Assembly (NCBI RefSeq): GCF_000220395.1
Contig: NW_004085909.1
Span: 1-64,000, forward strand
Direction of reading: 5' to 3'
DNA from: Ichthyophthirius multifiliis
Lineage: Eukaryota > Ciliophora > Oligohymenophorea > Hymenostomatida
Length of the DNA stretch: 64,000 nt
The notes beneath the pieces are model-generated. The model saw only the letters and a program-made list of their open reading frames with translations. It was not told the origin of the DNA and ran no database searches. Numbering within the stretch: position 1 is the first letter of the stretch; the number at the start of each line of letters is the position of its first letter. Made by a program: the position numbers and the translations under genes. Shown here one piece after another: positions 38,822-50,394 of the stretch.

Positions 38822-39686
38822 ATGGATTAAAAAGAACCTACTGAAACATAGCCTAAACAATAACCTTAATAATAATAAAAAAAAGAAGCAAAATAAGTAG
38901 CTGCAACAGTAGATGATTTTTCTAAAATTGATATTAGAGTAGGAAAAATAATAGAATGTTGGAAGGCAAATAAAATAAATATATATATATATATATTAAT
39001 TATATCTTTAATAAAAAAAAATATATATAGCACCCAGAAAGTGAAAATTTATACTGTGAAAAAATTGATATTGGAACTGAAGTAAGATTAATCGCTTCTG
39101 GATTATAGAAATTCGTATCTATTGAAAATATGTCTGGGTTAGTTTTAGTTATGGTTAATTTGAAACCTAGAAAATTAGCAGGTTCTAAAAATAATATTTA
39201 AAAATATTAATTATATATTTATAGGATTTGAATCTAATGGGATGGTTCTATGTGCCTCTAATGCTGACAATACAAGTGTTGAAATTTTAAGGCCTCATGC
39301 AGGTATATATTTTAATTTTTGTATATTTTATGTATTTTTTTATATAAAGATTCTTAAATTGGTGAAAGAGTATTTTTAGAAGGCCATGAAAATTTATTTG
39401 TTTAAGATTTATAACCTGTTTTAAATCCTAAAAAGAAAATATTAGAAACATGTTCACTTGATTTAAAAACTGATGCGGAATCAAATGCAACTTTTTAGGG
39501 TAACTTTTTTTTTTTATATTATTGAATCTATTATAAAATTAATATTTTGTTTTATTTTTGTATAATTAATTTTCAATATATTTGGTTTTTTATTTTATTT
39601 GTTTTTTGTAATATAAAGGATATAAATGGTTAACTAAGGCAGGATGTATTAAGGCTTAGTTATTATCTAATGCTTAGATTTCTTGA
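38822..39686 (+). CDS. tRNA-binding (EMAPII/Arc1-like) OB-fold protein
   Basis: Proteins with this OB-fold bind the tRNA elbow and act as cofactors of aminoacyl-tRNA synthetases (Arc1p, AIMP1/EMAPII, or the C-terminus of some synthetases). After a short Gln-rich N-terminus the domain is complete: VDDFSKIDIRVGKIIECWKH, PESENLYCEKIDIG, RLIASGLQKFV, VLVMVNLKPRKLAGFES, GMVLCASNADNTSVEIL and GERVFLEGHENL. The end resembles EMAPII (KKILETCSLDLKTD, then GYKWLTKAGCIKAQLLSNAQ). No catalytic synthetase domain is attached, so a free cofactor is most likely. Four introns: 38966-39030, which appears to start with GC rather than GT; one near 39187-39224; one near 39303-39350; and one near 39500-39618. Stop is TGA 39684-39686. 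Confidence 0.9.
38966..39030 (+). other. Probable GC-AG intron
   Basis: Skipping 65 nt from GCAAATAAAA to ATATATATAG joins CWK directly to HPESENLYC, exactly the KHP junction of this domain family. The 65-nt piece is not a multiple of three, so it must be removed to keep the frame. No GT donor nearby gives an open joined frame. Confidence 0.75.
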
Positions 39687-40205
39687 ATTAATAATTATTT
39701 TTATTATTATTTTTATTTTTAGAAAATATATAGAAATTATAATAATTAAAATAAAAAATTTATAATGATATTTAAAAATTTTATAAATATGTGTAAAAAA
39801 ATAATACAATTAAATTTATTTATATGTGCATTTTTTCATTAGATTAAAATTTAATTTATAATTAATGAATAATTTTATTTTTTGGATATTATTAAAAACT
39901 AATATATTTAATTACTTATATTAAATATCAATTCGTTTTTTAATAAAATAAATAAGTTTTATTTATAAAAATAAAAAAATCTAATTTATACAAAATATAT
40001 AAGCACATGTGCATATCATTATAATAAATAATATATTAGTATATTATTATTTATTAATAAGTAATTTTGGCGTTATATTCGTCATTTATTATTATTTTTA
40101 AAAAAATTATTTTAATTTCTGCATCAAATATTAATTATATTATAAAGATAATAAATAAAAAATATAAATATTAAAAATAAAAAAAAGCTAAATTAAATAA
40201 ATATA
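39687..40205. other. AT-rich spacer
   Basis: A/T spacer between two same-strand genes. No gene or motif is seen. Confidence 0.6.
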
Positions 40206-41622
40206 ATGTAAATAGCTGATGTTGTATTCATTAATCTTTTAGACTATATTGATTAGACAATAGATGTATATAAGAAAAATATTAGTTATATTCTTTCAAT
40301 AAAATAAAAAAACAAGCAAGAAGGTTGCTAAGTAGCAATGTTAAGGTAATTCGCTTTATAATGGATAATACATAATGTTCCTTTAAACAATGGAATATAT
40401 TAAAATTTTGATGAATTTCATGGTTGTGTAAAAAGATTCTCAAAATATTACAATTAAACTAAACTGGAATATTAGCTTAAAACATTTTATGAATCAGCCA
40501 TTAGTGTATGGTAATAATTAAAATCATAACCAAATACAGAAGAAATAAAGCATGCATTGCTTGAAATAGCAGCAAAATTTTTAAATAAAAATCACTAAAT
40601 ATAAGAAGATATAGGGCTTGGGGAAGGATTATTTTAAATTGCTAAATAATTTTATTAAGAAAAAAAAAAAATTACTGAAAATGTACTTTCTTAGAAAGTT
40701 TTAGAAAAGTATTAAGGAAATTATGAACATGTTACTAAAGATTATTATAAATTTATGAAAGATTTTATAAATGTACATTTCCCTCCAAAATAATAAAGTT
40801 ATTTTGGAAGTATAAATTAAATTTATGAAACGACAAAATGTTGGCCTAAAAAAACGTTAAAAATAGCACTAATAAATATAGAAGAAGGATTTAATTCATT
40901 ATTACCTTAATAAACATTAGATATTGTTCAAGATAATTTCTAATAAAAATATGAAGATGACAATAAAATAATTTTAAAAGTAATTTTTAAAAAAATAAAT
41001 TAGTATATTATATATATGTATATATAAATATATATAATATATATATAATTATATTATTTATTTTTATTTATATTTATATAATTATACAATTATTAATTTA
41101 TATAATAAAAAAAATTATATTTTATTTTTATTTAATATAATAATTAAACATTTTTTTAAATAGATGTAAATTGTCGGTATTAAAGGATTCTTGGTTTGGA
41201 AAAAATTCTTGAATTCAATAGTTGTTTATAAAGGTATTAAAATTCAAGAATTTTAAGATTTTAAAGATAGTTTAATGAATAGATTATAAATATTTAAAAT
41301 AAATAATTTGTATTACTTAAAAATTAAAAATTCTGTTATTTCATTTAATTAAAAAATCACAGAGTTAGGTGGAAAAGTTAATAATACCTGGATTATATTT
41401 TAAAGATACACTTATTTTTAAACTGTTTAATTAATCTAAATTTTAATGAATATGATAAATATTAATTTATAAAACTACTCACTATATTAGAATGCTTATT
41501 AAATTATTTAAAAGAAAAGATAATAATAATAAAATTTTAGCCCTGAAAATTCTAAATTAGTAGAAAGTTTTTATTTAATTTAAGCCGATAACGAAGAAAA
41601 TGATTAGCCAGCAGTTGAATGA
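40206..41622 (+). CDS. Unrecognised ~410-residue protein
   Basis: I do not recognise a family. Two exons (40206-40979 and 41164-41622) flank a 184-nt GT-AG intron, giving 410 residues starting MQIADVVFINLLDYIDQTID. It is mainly alpha-helical by texture, with segments such as KTFYESAISVWQQLKSQPN, IKHALLEIAAKFLNKNH and GLGEGLFQIAKQFYQEKK. No membrane segment, signal peptide or catalytic motif stands out. A conserved-looking patch is FINVHFPPKQQSYFGSINQI. The second exon has VGIKGFLVWKKFLNSIVVYK and ends in an acidic Gln/Asp/Glu tail (ADNEENDQPAVE). The composition and use of ordinary codons indicate a real gene. It could be a helical-repeat adaptor, but that is only a guess. Confidence 0.72.
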
Positions 41623-42043
41623 TTTATTTTATTTTTATATAAAATATTTATAGTTTTTTGCGAATATAATTAAATTATTTTTATTTTTATTTTTAAATCT
41701 TTTTTAATAAGATTTAATATTTATTATATATTTTGTTGCTAAAAATTATATTATTAAACTATTATTTTTTATATATATATTAAAAGTATTTAGTTATTTA
41801 ATTTATATTTAATGATTATACAAAAAAAAATTAAATTATAATCATAAATTAAAAATAAAAAATTTCATTTTGTTTTTAATTATATAAGGTTTTTATTTTA
41901 AAAAATAAAAAAAATTAACTTAAAATCAATAAAAGTAAAAGATCAGAGTTTATAAATCTATATAAGAATTAATGATTAAAATATAACTTTATTTATAATA
42001 TATATAAAAAAAATGATAATGAAAATTACTAAAATATATAAAA
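41623..42043. other. AT-rich spacer between convergent genes
   Basis: About 420 nt of A/T sequence between the stop codons of the unrecognised protein gene and the BT1 transporter gene. Nothing recognisable. Confidence 0.6.
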
Positions 42044-43523
42044 TCAAATAATCATTTCATCATCATTTTTATTAGAACTAATTAATGCTTATTTTTCTTC
42101 TATGACTTAAATATCATCTTCTTCAAGATTATTATCTTACTTAATAGAAATCATATTAATAAAAACAAGAGGCATAGCAGTAGTAATATTAGCTATAACA
42201 ATTAGGATCCACAAATTATCAAAATTATATTCATTAATTCCTAAATAATATGTTATAATACCTCCTAATTAAAGTGAGAGACTATTTCCTAAATTAATGG
42301 TACTCATAATCATAGCATACATAGTACCTTCGATACTTTTCGGACACATTCTGCAAGCTAAGACAAGAATAGGCATAGTATTAAGTTCACCAATAACTTA
42401 AATAAAAATGGAATCTCCAATACAAAAGAGCTTATCAGGAATACCTAAAATCAAATTATATCTTGTAACAAGTAAAATTTATGAAAGTCCAACAATTACA
42501 CATAAAAAAGTTGACCAAGTGAATTATTTTATAAATTAGACGTATTTTAAAAATTTATTATATATAAAAATTGCTAATATAGATCCAAAAGCATGAATAA
42601 ATTTTATTTATCCCAAAAATTAAGGCTAAAATTTTAATATATTTGTGTAAAAAAAGAACATACTACCAGAACTTGTAGGAGTCATCATAAACATTAAAAT
42701 AAAGACTATAGGTTTATATATTTATGGTTTTCTTAGAAACCAGAAGAATTTTTTCAAATTCGATTTCTCTTTTTATAATGAAGATTTATTGTTTGTACCT
42801 ATATCTGCTTTTTGTTTTTATTCATTCTTCATCATTATGCTTGCCAAACACAAAAGTAAAGGAAATATTCCTGTAATAGCAAATATTTTATGTTTTTCGT
42901 ATTTTTAAAGCAAATAACCTCCTAAATAGGCAGTTGCTAATGTCTATATATGCATTTAAAAAAAATTATTATTTATATATCAATGTTTTTTTTTACACCA
43001 CAGCTTTTAACTCCAAAAAAAGTGATACATTTGAAGCTGCTTCACTTTATTATTATTCATCAGTTAGATTAAATTTTTTGCTTTTTAATTATGAAAGTTC
43101 TACTATAAGTGCTTCTCCTACTACGTTGCAAAAAGCTGTACTTAATTAAATCATAAATAAAACTAATATTCCTGTATTTTATTCTGTTACATAAAAAGCC
43201 AAAAACATCCAATCTATAAATGATATAAATGAAAATAATATAATATAACTCTTTCTTCTTTATCCAAATATTGGAATTGTGTCACTTATTATGCCCCATA
43301 TTGGTTTAAAAATCCAAGGAAGGCCTATAAATCCTTATGTTACAGCAACTTAGGCTGGAGACATTTTAAAATCATCTTTATATAAAAAACTTAAAGAAAG
43401 ATCTGATAAAGCTGATATTCCTTAGGTAACTGCCACTAAAATTATTACTATGTATTTTCCTGCAAATTCTCTATTTTAATCGTACCATGATAATAATTAA
43501 GGTGATTTTACTGAATCTTTCAT
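42044..43523 (-). CDS. BT1-family folate/pteridine transporter
   Basis: BT1 (folate-biopterin transporter) proteins are 12-helix members of the major facilitator superfamily found in plants, trypanosomatids, apicomplexans and ciliates. The protein begins MKDSVKSPQLLSWYDQNREF and shows the family pattern: VTQGISALSDLSLSFLYKDD, QGFIGLPWIFKPIWGIISDT, then RRKSYIILFSF (the loop-2/3 basic motif). After a central loop it has LMFMMTPTSSGSMFFFYTNI and LKFQPQFLG, hallmark BT1 signatures. The second half is strongly hydrophobic (ILVLACRMCPKSIEGTMYAM). A charged tail follows (QDNNLEEDDIQVIEEKQA). One intron is supported near 42935-42990. The substrate is inferred from family only. The stop is TGA (complement of 42044-42046). 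Confidence 0.9.
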
Positions 43524-44835
43524 TTTTTTAAATATAATATAAATGAATTGTGTATTATTATTTTTTTATACTGTAAATTTTTTTTTTTTATTTGATTTTA
43601 GGTTTTTTAATATTTAACTTAAAACGTTTTTTTTATAGGAATAAAAATTATATATTAATATAAATATAAGCGTATTTTATACAAAATTATTATTTAAAAA
43701 TAATAAAATAATCTTTTTTTTTTTGATAAAAGAAAATAATTTAGAATAAAAATATTTTTAATTCATAATTAAATAAAGTAATTTGTTTTTTTTAATTAAA
43801 AAAAAAAAAATAGTATAAATTTATTATTTAATTTCTTAAAAAAAAAAATCATTTAATATTAAAAAATAAAAAATTATAATTCTATGAACAAATCATATTT
43901 CGTAATTTAAATATAAATATTAATTTATAATATCTAAAATTCAATAAAATATAGAAAAATTATAGAATAAACACTAAATAAATAATTAAAAAATTAATAA
44001 TAGAAATAATCTTATTTTTATAAAACCAAAAACTTTAATTAAATATGCAAAAAAATTAATAAATAAGTATCAACTAAATAAAAAAAATAAACTAAAATAC
44101 ATAAATAAAATAAAAAAAAAAAATTCATATAAAAAAATAATTCAATCCACCATCCTTAATGAATATAGAAAATTATATTTTTGTCTATACATGGTAAATA
44201 TGCATTTTTAATATATATTTGAGATAAATAGTAAGTTAAAAGGTAAAATACTTAGAAGCAAAAGCAGTAAATTTACAAAATATTTATGATGAATATATAT
44301 TGAGTGTATTATTGCAAATGAAAATATTGTAAATTTTTTGATTTTTAAACACAAAACAATGTTTTTATAACAATAAAGCTATGTTAAATAGGCAAATAGA
44401 TAGGATATTAAAAAAACAAAAAATAAGTTAAATAAAGGATAATAAAAAATTATATTTTAAAAGGATTAAAATAAAAATTAATTTAAATATTAAAAAAAGA
44501 AAAGTAAAATTTAAAATTTACGGATTTCGGGTATGCGTAAGAATTGATAAGTAAGTTAATTTATAAAATATTTCAATAAGATATCGTTTATAAAAACACA
44601 TTATATTATGAAATAATAAAATTTTACTTTAATATTTATATTTGATTTTAGAAATTATTTAAAAAAAATTAACCGATAAAAAATAAAAAAAAAAATTAAA
44701 AAAAAAAATTAAAAAAAAAGAATTGTAAATTTGATTCTTAAATTAATAAAAAAAAACAAAAGAAAAATTAAATAATATAAATGAATAAAAAAAATATGAA
44801 ATAATAAATAAAATAACAATAATAATAAAAATAAA

Positions 44836-44877
<42 letters not shown>

Positions 44878-45244
44878 CATAATCATAATCATAATCATAA
44901 TCATAATCATAATCATAATCATAATCATAATCATAATCATAATCATAATCATAATCATAATCATAATCATAATCATAATCATAATCATAATCATAATCAT
45001 AATCATAATCATAATCATAATCATAATCATAATCATAATCATAATCATAATAAATATTTTATTTTAAATATTTTTTTTTTATTAATTTTTTTAAGTTAAA
45101 TATTATTTATATAAATATTTATATTTATTAAAATTAAAAATTTAATATATTCTTAAATTCAAAGCGCCTTTTTTTATATTTTAATATCTTTATACAATAA
45201 ATATATTTTTTTTTTATATAAATAATATTAATACATTATTAAAT
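43524..45244. other. 1.7-kb spacer with microsatellite and a possible small gene
   Basis: A/T-rich region holding long poly-A stretches, the AAT/AATCAT microsatellite at 44837-45050, and a slightly gene-like patch at about 44150-44560 (see findings). No firm CDS can be called. Confidence 0.5.
44837..45050. repeat. AAT and AATCAT tandem repeat
   Basis: A (AAT)n run of about 13 units changes into about 29 uninterrupted AATCAT hexamers. On the opposite strand this gives an artefactual Met-Ile repeat frame, which is not a gene. Confidence 0.97.
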
Positions 45245-46660
45245 ATGTTTGATCTTTCTAGAGAATATTATAAAGATTTAATAATAGATGAATTTTTTTA
45301 ATATAAAGAATCTTTAAAAAAAAATAAAAGTAAAAAAGTTTTAAAGGTTTTAACGATTTTCGATTAATAAAGAAACGATCTTTTATTTTAATATCCTTTA
45401 AGCCCAAAAGATATTAAAAAGCATTTTAAATATAATTTATAATAACCCTAAACATACATTAATTAATCACAAATATTTAAAAAGCAAAAAGATATGAAAA
45501 ACGCAGAAAATATATTGAAATAAGGTCTTTCATTATATCCAAACTCAATTGAATTATTAACCCATATAGCTTAGTTTTACTAAGAGCAATCTCAATATTT
45601 AGAAGCAATCGAATATTTTGAAACTATTCTTTTATTTTTGTAAGAATCGGAAGAATATTAGGAAGACATAAAATATGAAACATATTTCAGCTTGGCAATA
45701 TGTCAAGAAGCAATCGAAGAATATTAATCGTGTTTAAATAATTTATATCAATGCTATTTAATTGATCAGTAAGATACTGATCTTTTATAAACAATGGCTA
45801 GTGTGTTAAGAAATCAACAAAAATATGATTTAGCCCTAGATAAATTAAATGAAGCGTTAGAAATAGACAATAAAGATACTAATTTATATTTAGAAAAGTG
45901 TAGGATTTATATATATTTAAATGATGAATAATAAAGGAATATATGTGCAAATAAAATGTTTGATATTATTGGAAAGAAAAACGTGAGTAATTTAAGTAAC
46001 GCGTATTTAAAATATGCTGAATTATTGGAAAATTAGGAACTTTATGATGAGGCTTTGAAAAATTTGTAGATTTCCTTAGAAATTAATGAGAAAAATTATA
46101 AGTGTTATTTTAGTATGGGAAGAGTCTATGGATTAGTTAAAAATTATAAATAGGCAGTTATTTTTTATGAAAAGTATTTAGAATTAAATCCTTCTTGTGT
46201 TGAGTGTATTGGAAATTTGGCTTAATAGTATTAATTTTTGGGAGAATTCGAAAAAAGTCTTTAGTATTTTTTTAATGCTTTTAATATTTCTGATTAATAA
46301 GATTATTCTTTTTATTATAATATTGGAGAAATTTATTTCTTTTTAAATAAAATAAATGATTGTATTAAATTTTTAAATACTTGTTTGGAGTTTAGTAAGG
46401 ATTTTATTTTTGATTGCAATTTTTTACTTGCTTTTGTTTATTTTTAAATTAAAAATTTTGAAAATTCGCTTTGCCATTTTGTAGAGTGTTAAAATATTTT
46501 AATTGCTATTAATAATAAAAAGGTAAATGAATTTGTTGATTTCGATAGGGTTAATTATATTGTAAATAATTAATAGGTGTATTAAAAATTAAAAAATTAT
46601 AATGATGTGGAAGGATATATATAAAAGAAAATAATGAATTTAAATAATTTAATAAAATGA
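45245..46660 (+). CDS. Tetratricopeptide-repeat (TPR) protein
   Basis: Single-exon gene, 471 residues, starting MFDLSREYYKDLIIDEFF. From ~residue 85 it is built of TPR units: ENILKQGLSLYPNSIELLTH, YLEAIEYFETILLF, YDLALDKLNEALEIDNKDT, LYDEALKNLQISLEINEKNY, YKQAVIFYEKYLELNPSCVE, FEKSLQYFFNAFNISDQQD and IKFLNTCLEFSKDF. At least eight repeats fill most of the protein, forming a superhelix that usually binds peptides or partner proteins. I see no other domain, so a specific function cannot be given; ciliates have many such proteins. ATG 45245 is the first Met of the frame; stop is TGA 46658-46660. It is convergent with the zinc-finger gene. Confidence 0.88.
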
Positions 46661-47412
46661 TATAAAAAAATATTTATATTTCAATATTTGTTTTATTTAA
46701 AAATTTTTTTAATTATTTTTATTTTTATTTTTATTTAATTTATATTTATATTTATATTTATATTTTATTTTATTTTTATTTTTATTTTTATTTTTAGTTT
46801 TAATTTTAATTTTAATTTTAATTTTAATTTTAGTTTTATTTTATATTTATTTTTTTAAAATCTTATTTTTATTTATATTTAAATTTTATTTATATATTTG
46901 TCTATTTATTTAAATATATATTACTTATTATTTTTATTTTGGGATATAATTAAAAAAATTAATTTAAACATTTAACTAAATTAAATATATTGGTTTGTTA
47001 TATTTACTTTGCAAGTTATAAAAATAAAATTATGATTTGCTTAATTTATATAAATCTTTCAAAAATATTAATTATATATTAATTTTTATGAAGATATTAA
47101 TTATTGCTTAATTATTTTTTAAAATGACCGAAATTTTTAATATAATATATATCTTAAAGAAATCATATCTTCATTTTAAATTTAATATAACGTTTTATTT
47201 ATTAATATTTTTTTTAATAATGCGTATTATTAATAATTAAAATATTTTTTTCTGTTTTATATTTGTTTTAATCAAATTTTTTATTAAAAATAATTTTTAA
47301 TTTATAAATAAACCTTTACTTTTTTACTAATAGAAAAAAAATATATATATATATATATGTATTTGAAAAGAAAAAAATTATTTCAATAATTTTTTTCAAA
47401 AATAATATAAAT
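46661..47412. other. AT spacer with T/A short tandem repeats
   Basis: Between convergent genes. About 46700-46860 consists of ATTTTT, TTTATA and TTTTAA units in tandem. No gene is seen. Confidence 0.7.
46715..46858. repeat. T/A hexamer tandem repeats
   Basis: Successive blocks of TTTTTA, TTTATA and TTTTAA units. Low-complexity spacer just 3' of the TPR gene. Confidence 0.8.
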
Positions 47413-48677
47413 TCAAATTTAATTATCTATATAATTTTAATACCATCTATTATTATAATGGTATAAAAATGGTTATTATTAATTATTAAAATGCTATTAT
47501 TATTAAAATTATAAGCAATTTTTTTGTTAATTTTAATATTAAAAAATAACATTTTATTACTATTAAAATTAATTTTATTATATTTCATAATTTTAAGGAA
47601 TTTATTACAAGAAATTATAATTATAGCCAGTATTTTATTATTATTAATTAGAATAAATAAGTAAATTATCGATATTTTGTTGTCCATAAAATTATTTTTA
47701 ATAATATTGTTAAGGATTATAATTTTATATTTATAAGAAATCATTATATTTTTAATAATTCGCAAATCTTTAACCTTACTAATATCCAGAAAATAATTAA
47801 GTATTTTATTCTTATAAATTATCAACATTAAATATAACTTTAGCAGCAGAATATTTTTTTATATACATCCAATTAATAAATAAATTTATTAAAATACACA
47901 TTTTTTAAATTTATATTTATTCGATTCCAATTATTTTAAGATTGTGTTAATTTATTATAGATTAAGTAAATATCTCAATAAAAAATTAGCTTGTAAAAAT
48001 ATTTCCAAATCTAGCAATATGTTCTGCACAATTTTCTTCACAAAATTCTAATTTTTATTTTGAAATAGTAATCAAACTTTTACAAATTTTATGTCCGTAT
48101 TTATTTAGTGCTTTTCTAAATATACATATAAGGACAGTTATTTCTTTTAATAAATCAATTTAAATGAACTTACTTAAATTAATTATTAAATAAATAAATA
48201 TTTAATTAAGGCTTATATAATAAATATCTTTATATTTATCATAATTTTATTTAAATTTTGAAAGGGATTTTTTTTATTTATTAGAAAATAGTTTTAGATT
48301 TTCTAGAATTATTTAATAATCTTGATTTTTATAAAATATTTCTATTGGAAACTAATCTATAAGTTATTTTAATGAAGAATCTTAATTAGCATTATTTGGG
48401 GTTTAATTAATAAAAAATGATTTTATTAAAGATTTAAAATCAAATATACTCTATGTTTTTTAATATAAATAAATAATTGATATTTTATATCATATAAAAT
48501 TATATATTTGTTTATATAAATATGTTGAAACAATATAAATAATTTTACTTTTTAAATTTAAAGCTTATTTTATATTTACTAATGATTTATTCTTTAATGA
48601 GTTTAAAGAAAATTCTATCCCATATATTTTTTTCCACAAAAACATTAGTATGTTTCTTCTTTAAAAGATAAAGACAT
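47413..48677 (-). CDS. C2H2-finger protein with Gln-rich C-terminus
   Basis: The protein starts MSLSFKEETYQCFCGKKY, with one C2H2-like finger (C-x-C-x12-H-x4-H) ending THQRINHQ. An intron of about 110 nt follows (near 48450-48560, GTAAAATT to AACATAG). The middle (~residues 60-250) is helical and carries FRKALNKYGHKICKSLITIS and KLEFCEENCAEHIARFG, with several Cys residues that may bind zinc or just be structural. The last ~110 residues are very rich in Gln, Asn and Tyr, almost all Gln being TAA/TAG; a non-spliced standard-code reading of the other frame gives a spurious 133-residue frame. Such Q/N-rich tails are common in ciliate RNA- or DNA-binding proteins. I do not recognise the family. 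The stop is TGA (complement of 47413-47415). Confidence 0.75.
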
Positions 48678-49193
48678 TAAGTTTTATTTTGTTCTATTTC
48701 TTAATAATTATTTAAAAAAGTTATATATTATTTTTTTTAAAAAAAATAAAATATAATAACAATAATTTAAATTGACATAATATAATTTTAATCCTAGAAT
48801 AAAAATTATAAAAGTAATTTCTAATAATTTATTAGTCATATTTTATAGTTTTTAATTTTATTTTATTAAAACAATATATTTATTAAAAAATCAAAATCAA
48901 TTTTTTTTTTAAATAAAGCCTGTGAAATATATGCAAATAAAAAAAAGTTATAATAATTATTTATAAAAGAAATATTATTTTGATAAATTAATAATGAAAA
49001 TCATGAATAAATATTTAAAATCTTAATCAAATATTTAATAAAATAAAAATTAAATTTAGTTATCAAACTATCTTATGAAAATTGATAATATAATGTAAAA
49101 ATTTTAAAATAAAATATTAAATAAATAAACAATAATCAAAAAATTAATTATAAAATAAAATATATTAATATATATATATAAATAAATTAATAA
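48678..49193. other. Bidirectional promoter region
   Basis: 516 nt between the start codons of divergent genes. A/T-rich; no motif recognised. Confidence 0.6.
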
Positions 49194-50394
49194 ATGAGCA
49201 ATTATTTTATAAATAATTAAATTTATTGCAATTATTGTCCTTAAATAAATTAATATAAAATAATAAATACATGTCGTTATTGTGCACATAACAATATTTA
49301 TAATTACTCTACACATTCATCTGATTAAAACTAACAAGAACAAGTATACTATCCATATTATATCAGACCAAAGGGTAAGTTGGAAGATATAAATGAAGAA
49401 TAATTTTATGAATAGAGATAAAAATATATAATGTAAAGTGCATAAAATTAATTAGATAAACAAAGAAACAGCAAAACCTATAATAATTATGAAAATAATA
49501 ATTTTTAAAATGACAGAAGCAATATTTAAAAAGAAGTAAAATACTAATATAATATAGGAGATGATAAAGATAACAAAGCAAATGATAGTAATTAAAATAA
49601 TAAAGATTAAAAAAATAGTAAAAATTATTTACCAAATAATGATGATGATAATAATTATTAATCAAATTCTGATATAGGTTGCGATTCATATAAAAAAAAA
49701 ATATAAATTTTTTAAATAATAATGAGTATTAGAATGAATCTGATATTCATCCAAGCTATAATAATAATAATTCTAGCTAAAATCAAAATTCTAATATTGA
49801 ACTATTCGAAACTTAATAAAAAAAATCAAAAATGATCATATTAAAATAGATGATTATGATAATGATAATGAAGAATAATATATTAATTCATCCGATATAA
49901 TTAATAATAATTCGGGTTTAAAAAATAATGCATTAAATGATAATTCTTAAACAATGAAAAAAAATCCAAATATGATTATAGTATTGAAAAAAATAATTAA
50001 TAAAAATCTACTGAATTATTAATGGATTAATAATAAAATATTTCTGAAGATGAAAATGAACATAAGCAACATATTGATTAATTCAAAAGATTAGATATTC
50101 CTGATTTTGAAGAAAATTAAATTTAAAGAAAGTAATTTTCATTTGTTTTTTAAAATAATTAAAACCTATAATAAAAAATGGAAGAAATTTTAAAAATGAA
50201 AGGTCAAATAATATTAAAAATATATTTTTTTTTTATTTAAAAATAAATAAAATAAAATTATTTAATATACATATTATTATTTATTTATTTTATTTTAAAA
50301 TATATTTACTTAAATAGATTAATAAAATTTAGAACTTTTTAGAATTATTTCTAATTTAGATAAATTAAAAAGATAAGTATAAAAAAAAAATTGA
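49194..50394 (+). CDS. CxxC zinc-binding, Asn/Gln-rich protein with three frame breaks
   Basis: The N-terminus starts MSNYFINNQIYCNYCPQ and carries two CxxC pairs (C-x2-C-x11-C-x2-C), fitting a zinc ribbon or knuckle. A short segment YYPYYIRPKGKLEDINEEQF follows, then a long Asn/Asp/Gln/Ser-rich region and a more ordered end (FKRLDIPDFEENQIQRKQFS; QQNLELFRIISNLDKLKRQ). An intron lies at 50203-50317 (115 nt). The frame breaks three times, always at an A-run: 49692-49701, 49818-49825 and 49957-49964. Each break is healed by one extra A. It is therefore either a sequencing undercall, a slippage-decoded gene or an early pseudogene. The text on both sides of each break keeps the same composition, arguing against old decay. 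Stop is TGA 50392-50394. No family recognised. Confidence 0.6.

Noticed and set aside
44743-45048. Open frame encoding alternating Met-Ile on the minus strand
   Set aside because: It is simply the AATCAT/AAT microsatellite read in one frame; it has no coding texture.
47427-47828. A possible organellar-type gene of 133 residues in standard code
   Set aside because: It overlaps the Q-rich C-terminus of the C2H2 protein, which continues in frame from a well-supported upstream exon and ends at TGA 47413.
49104-49689. Two minus-strand open frames
   Set aside because: The plus strand here encodes the CxxC N/Q-rich protein; the minus frames are Tyr/His/Ile-rich complements of Asn/Gln codons.
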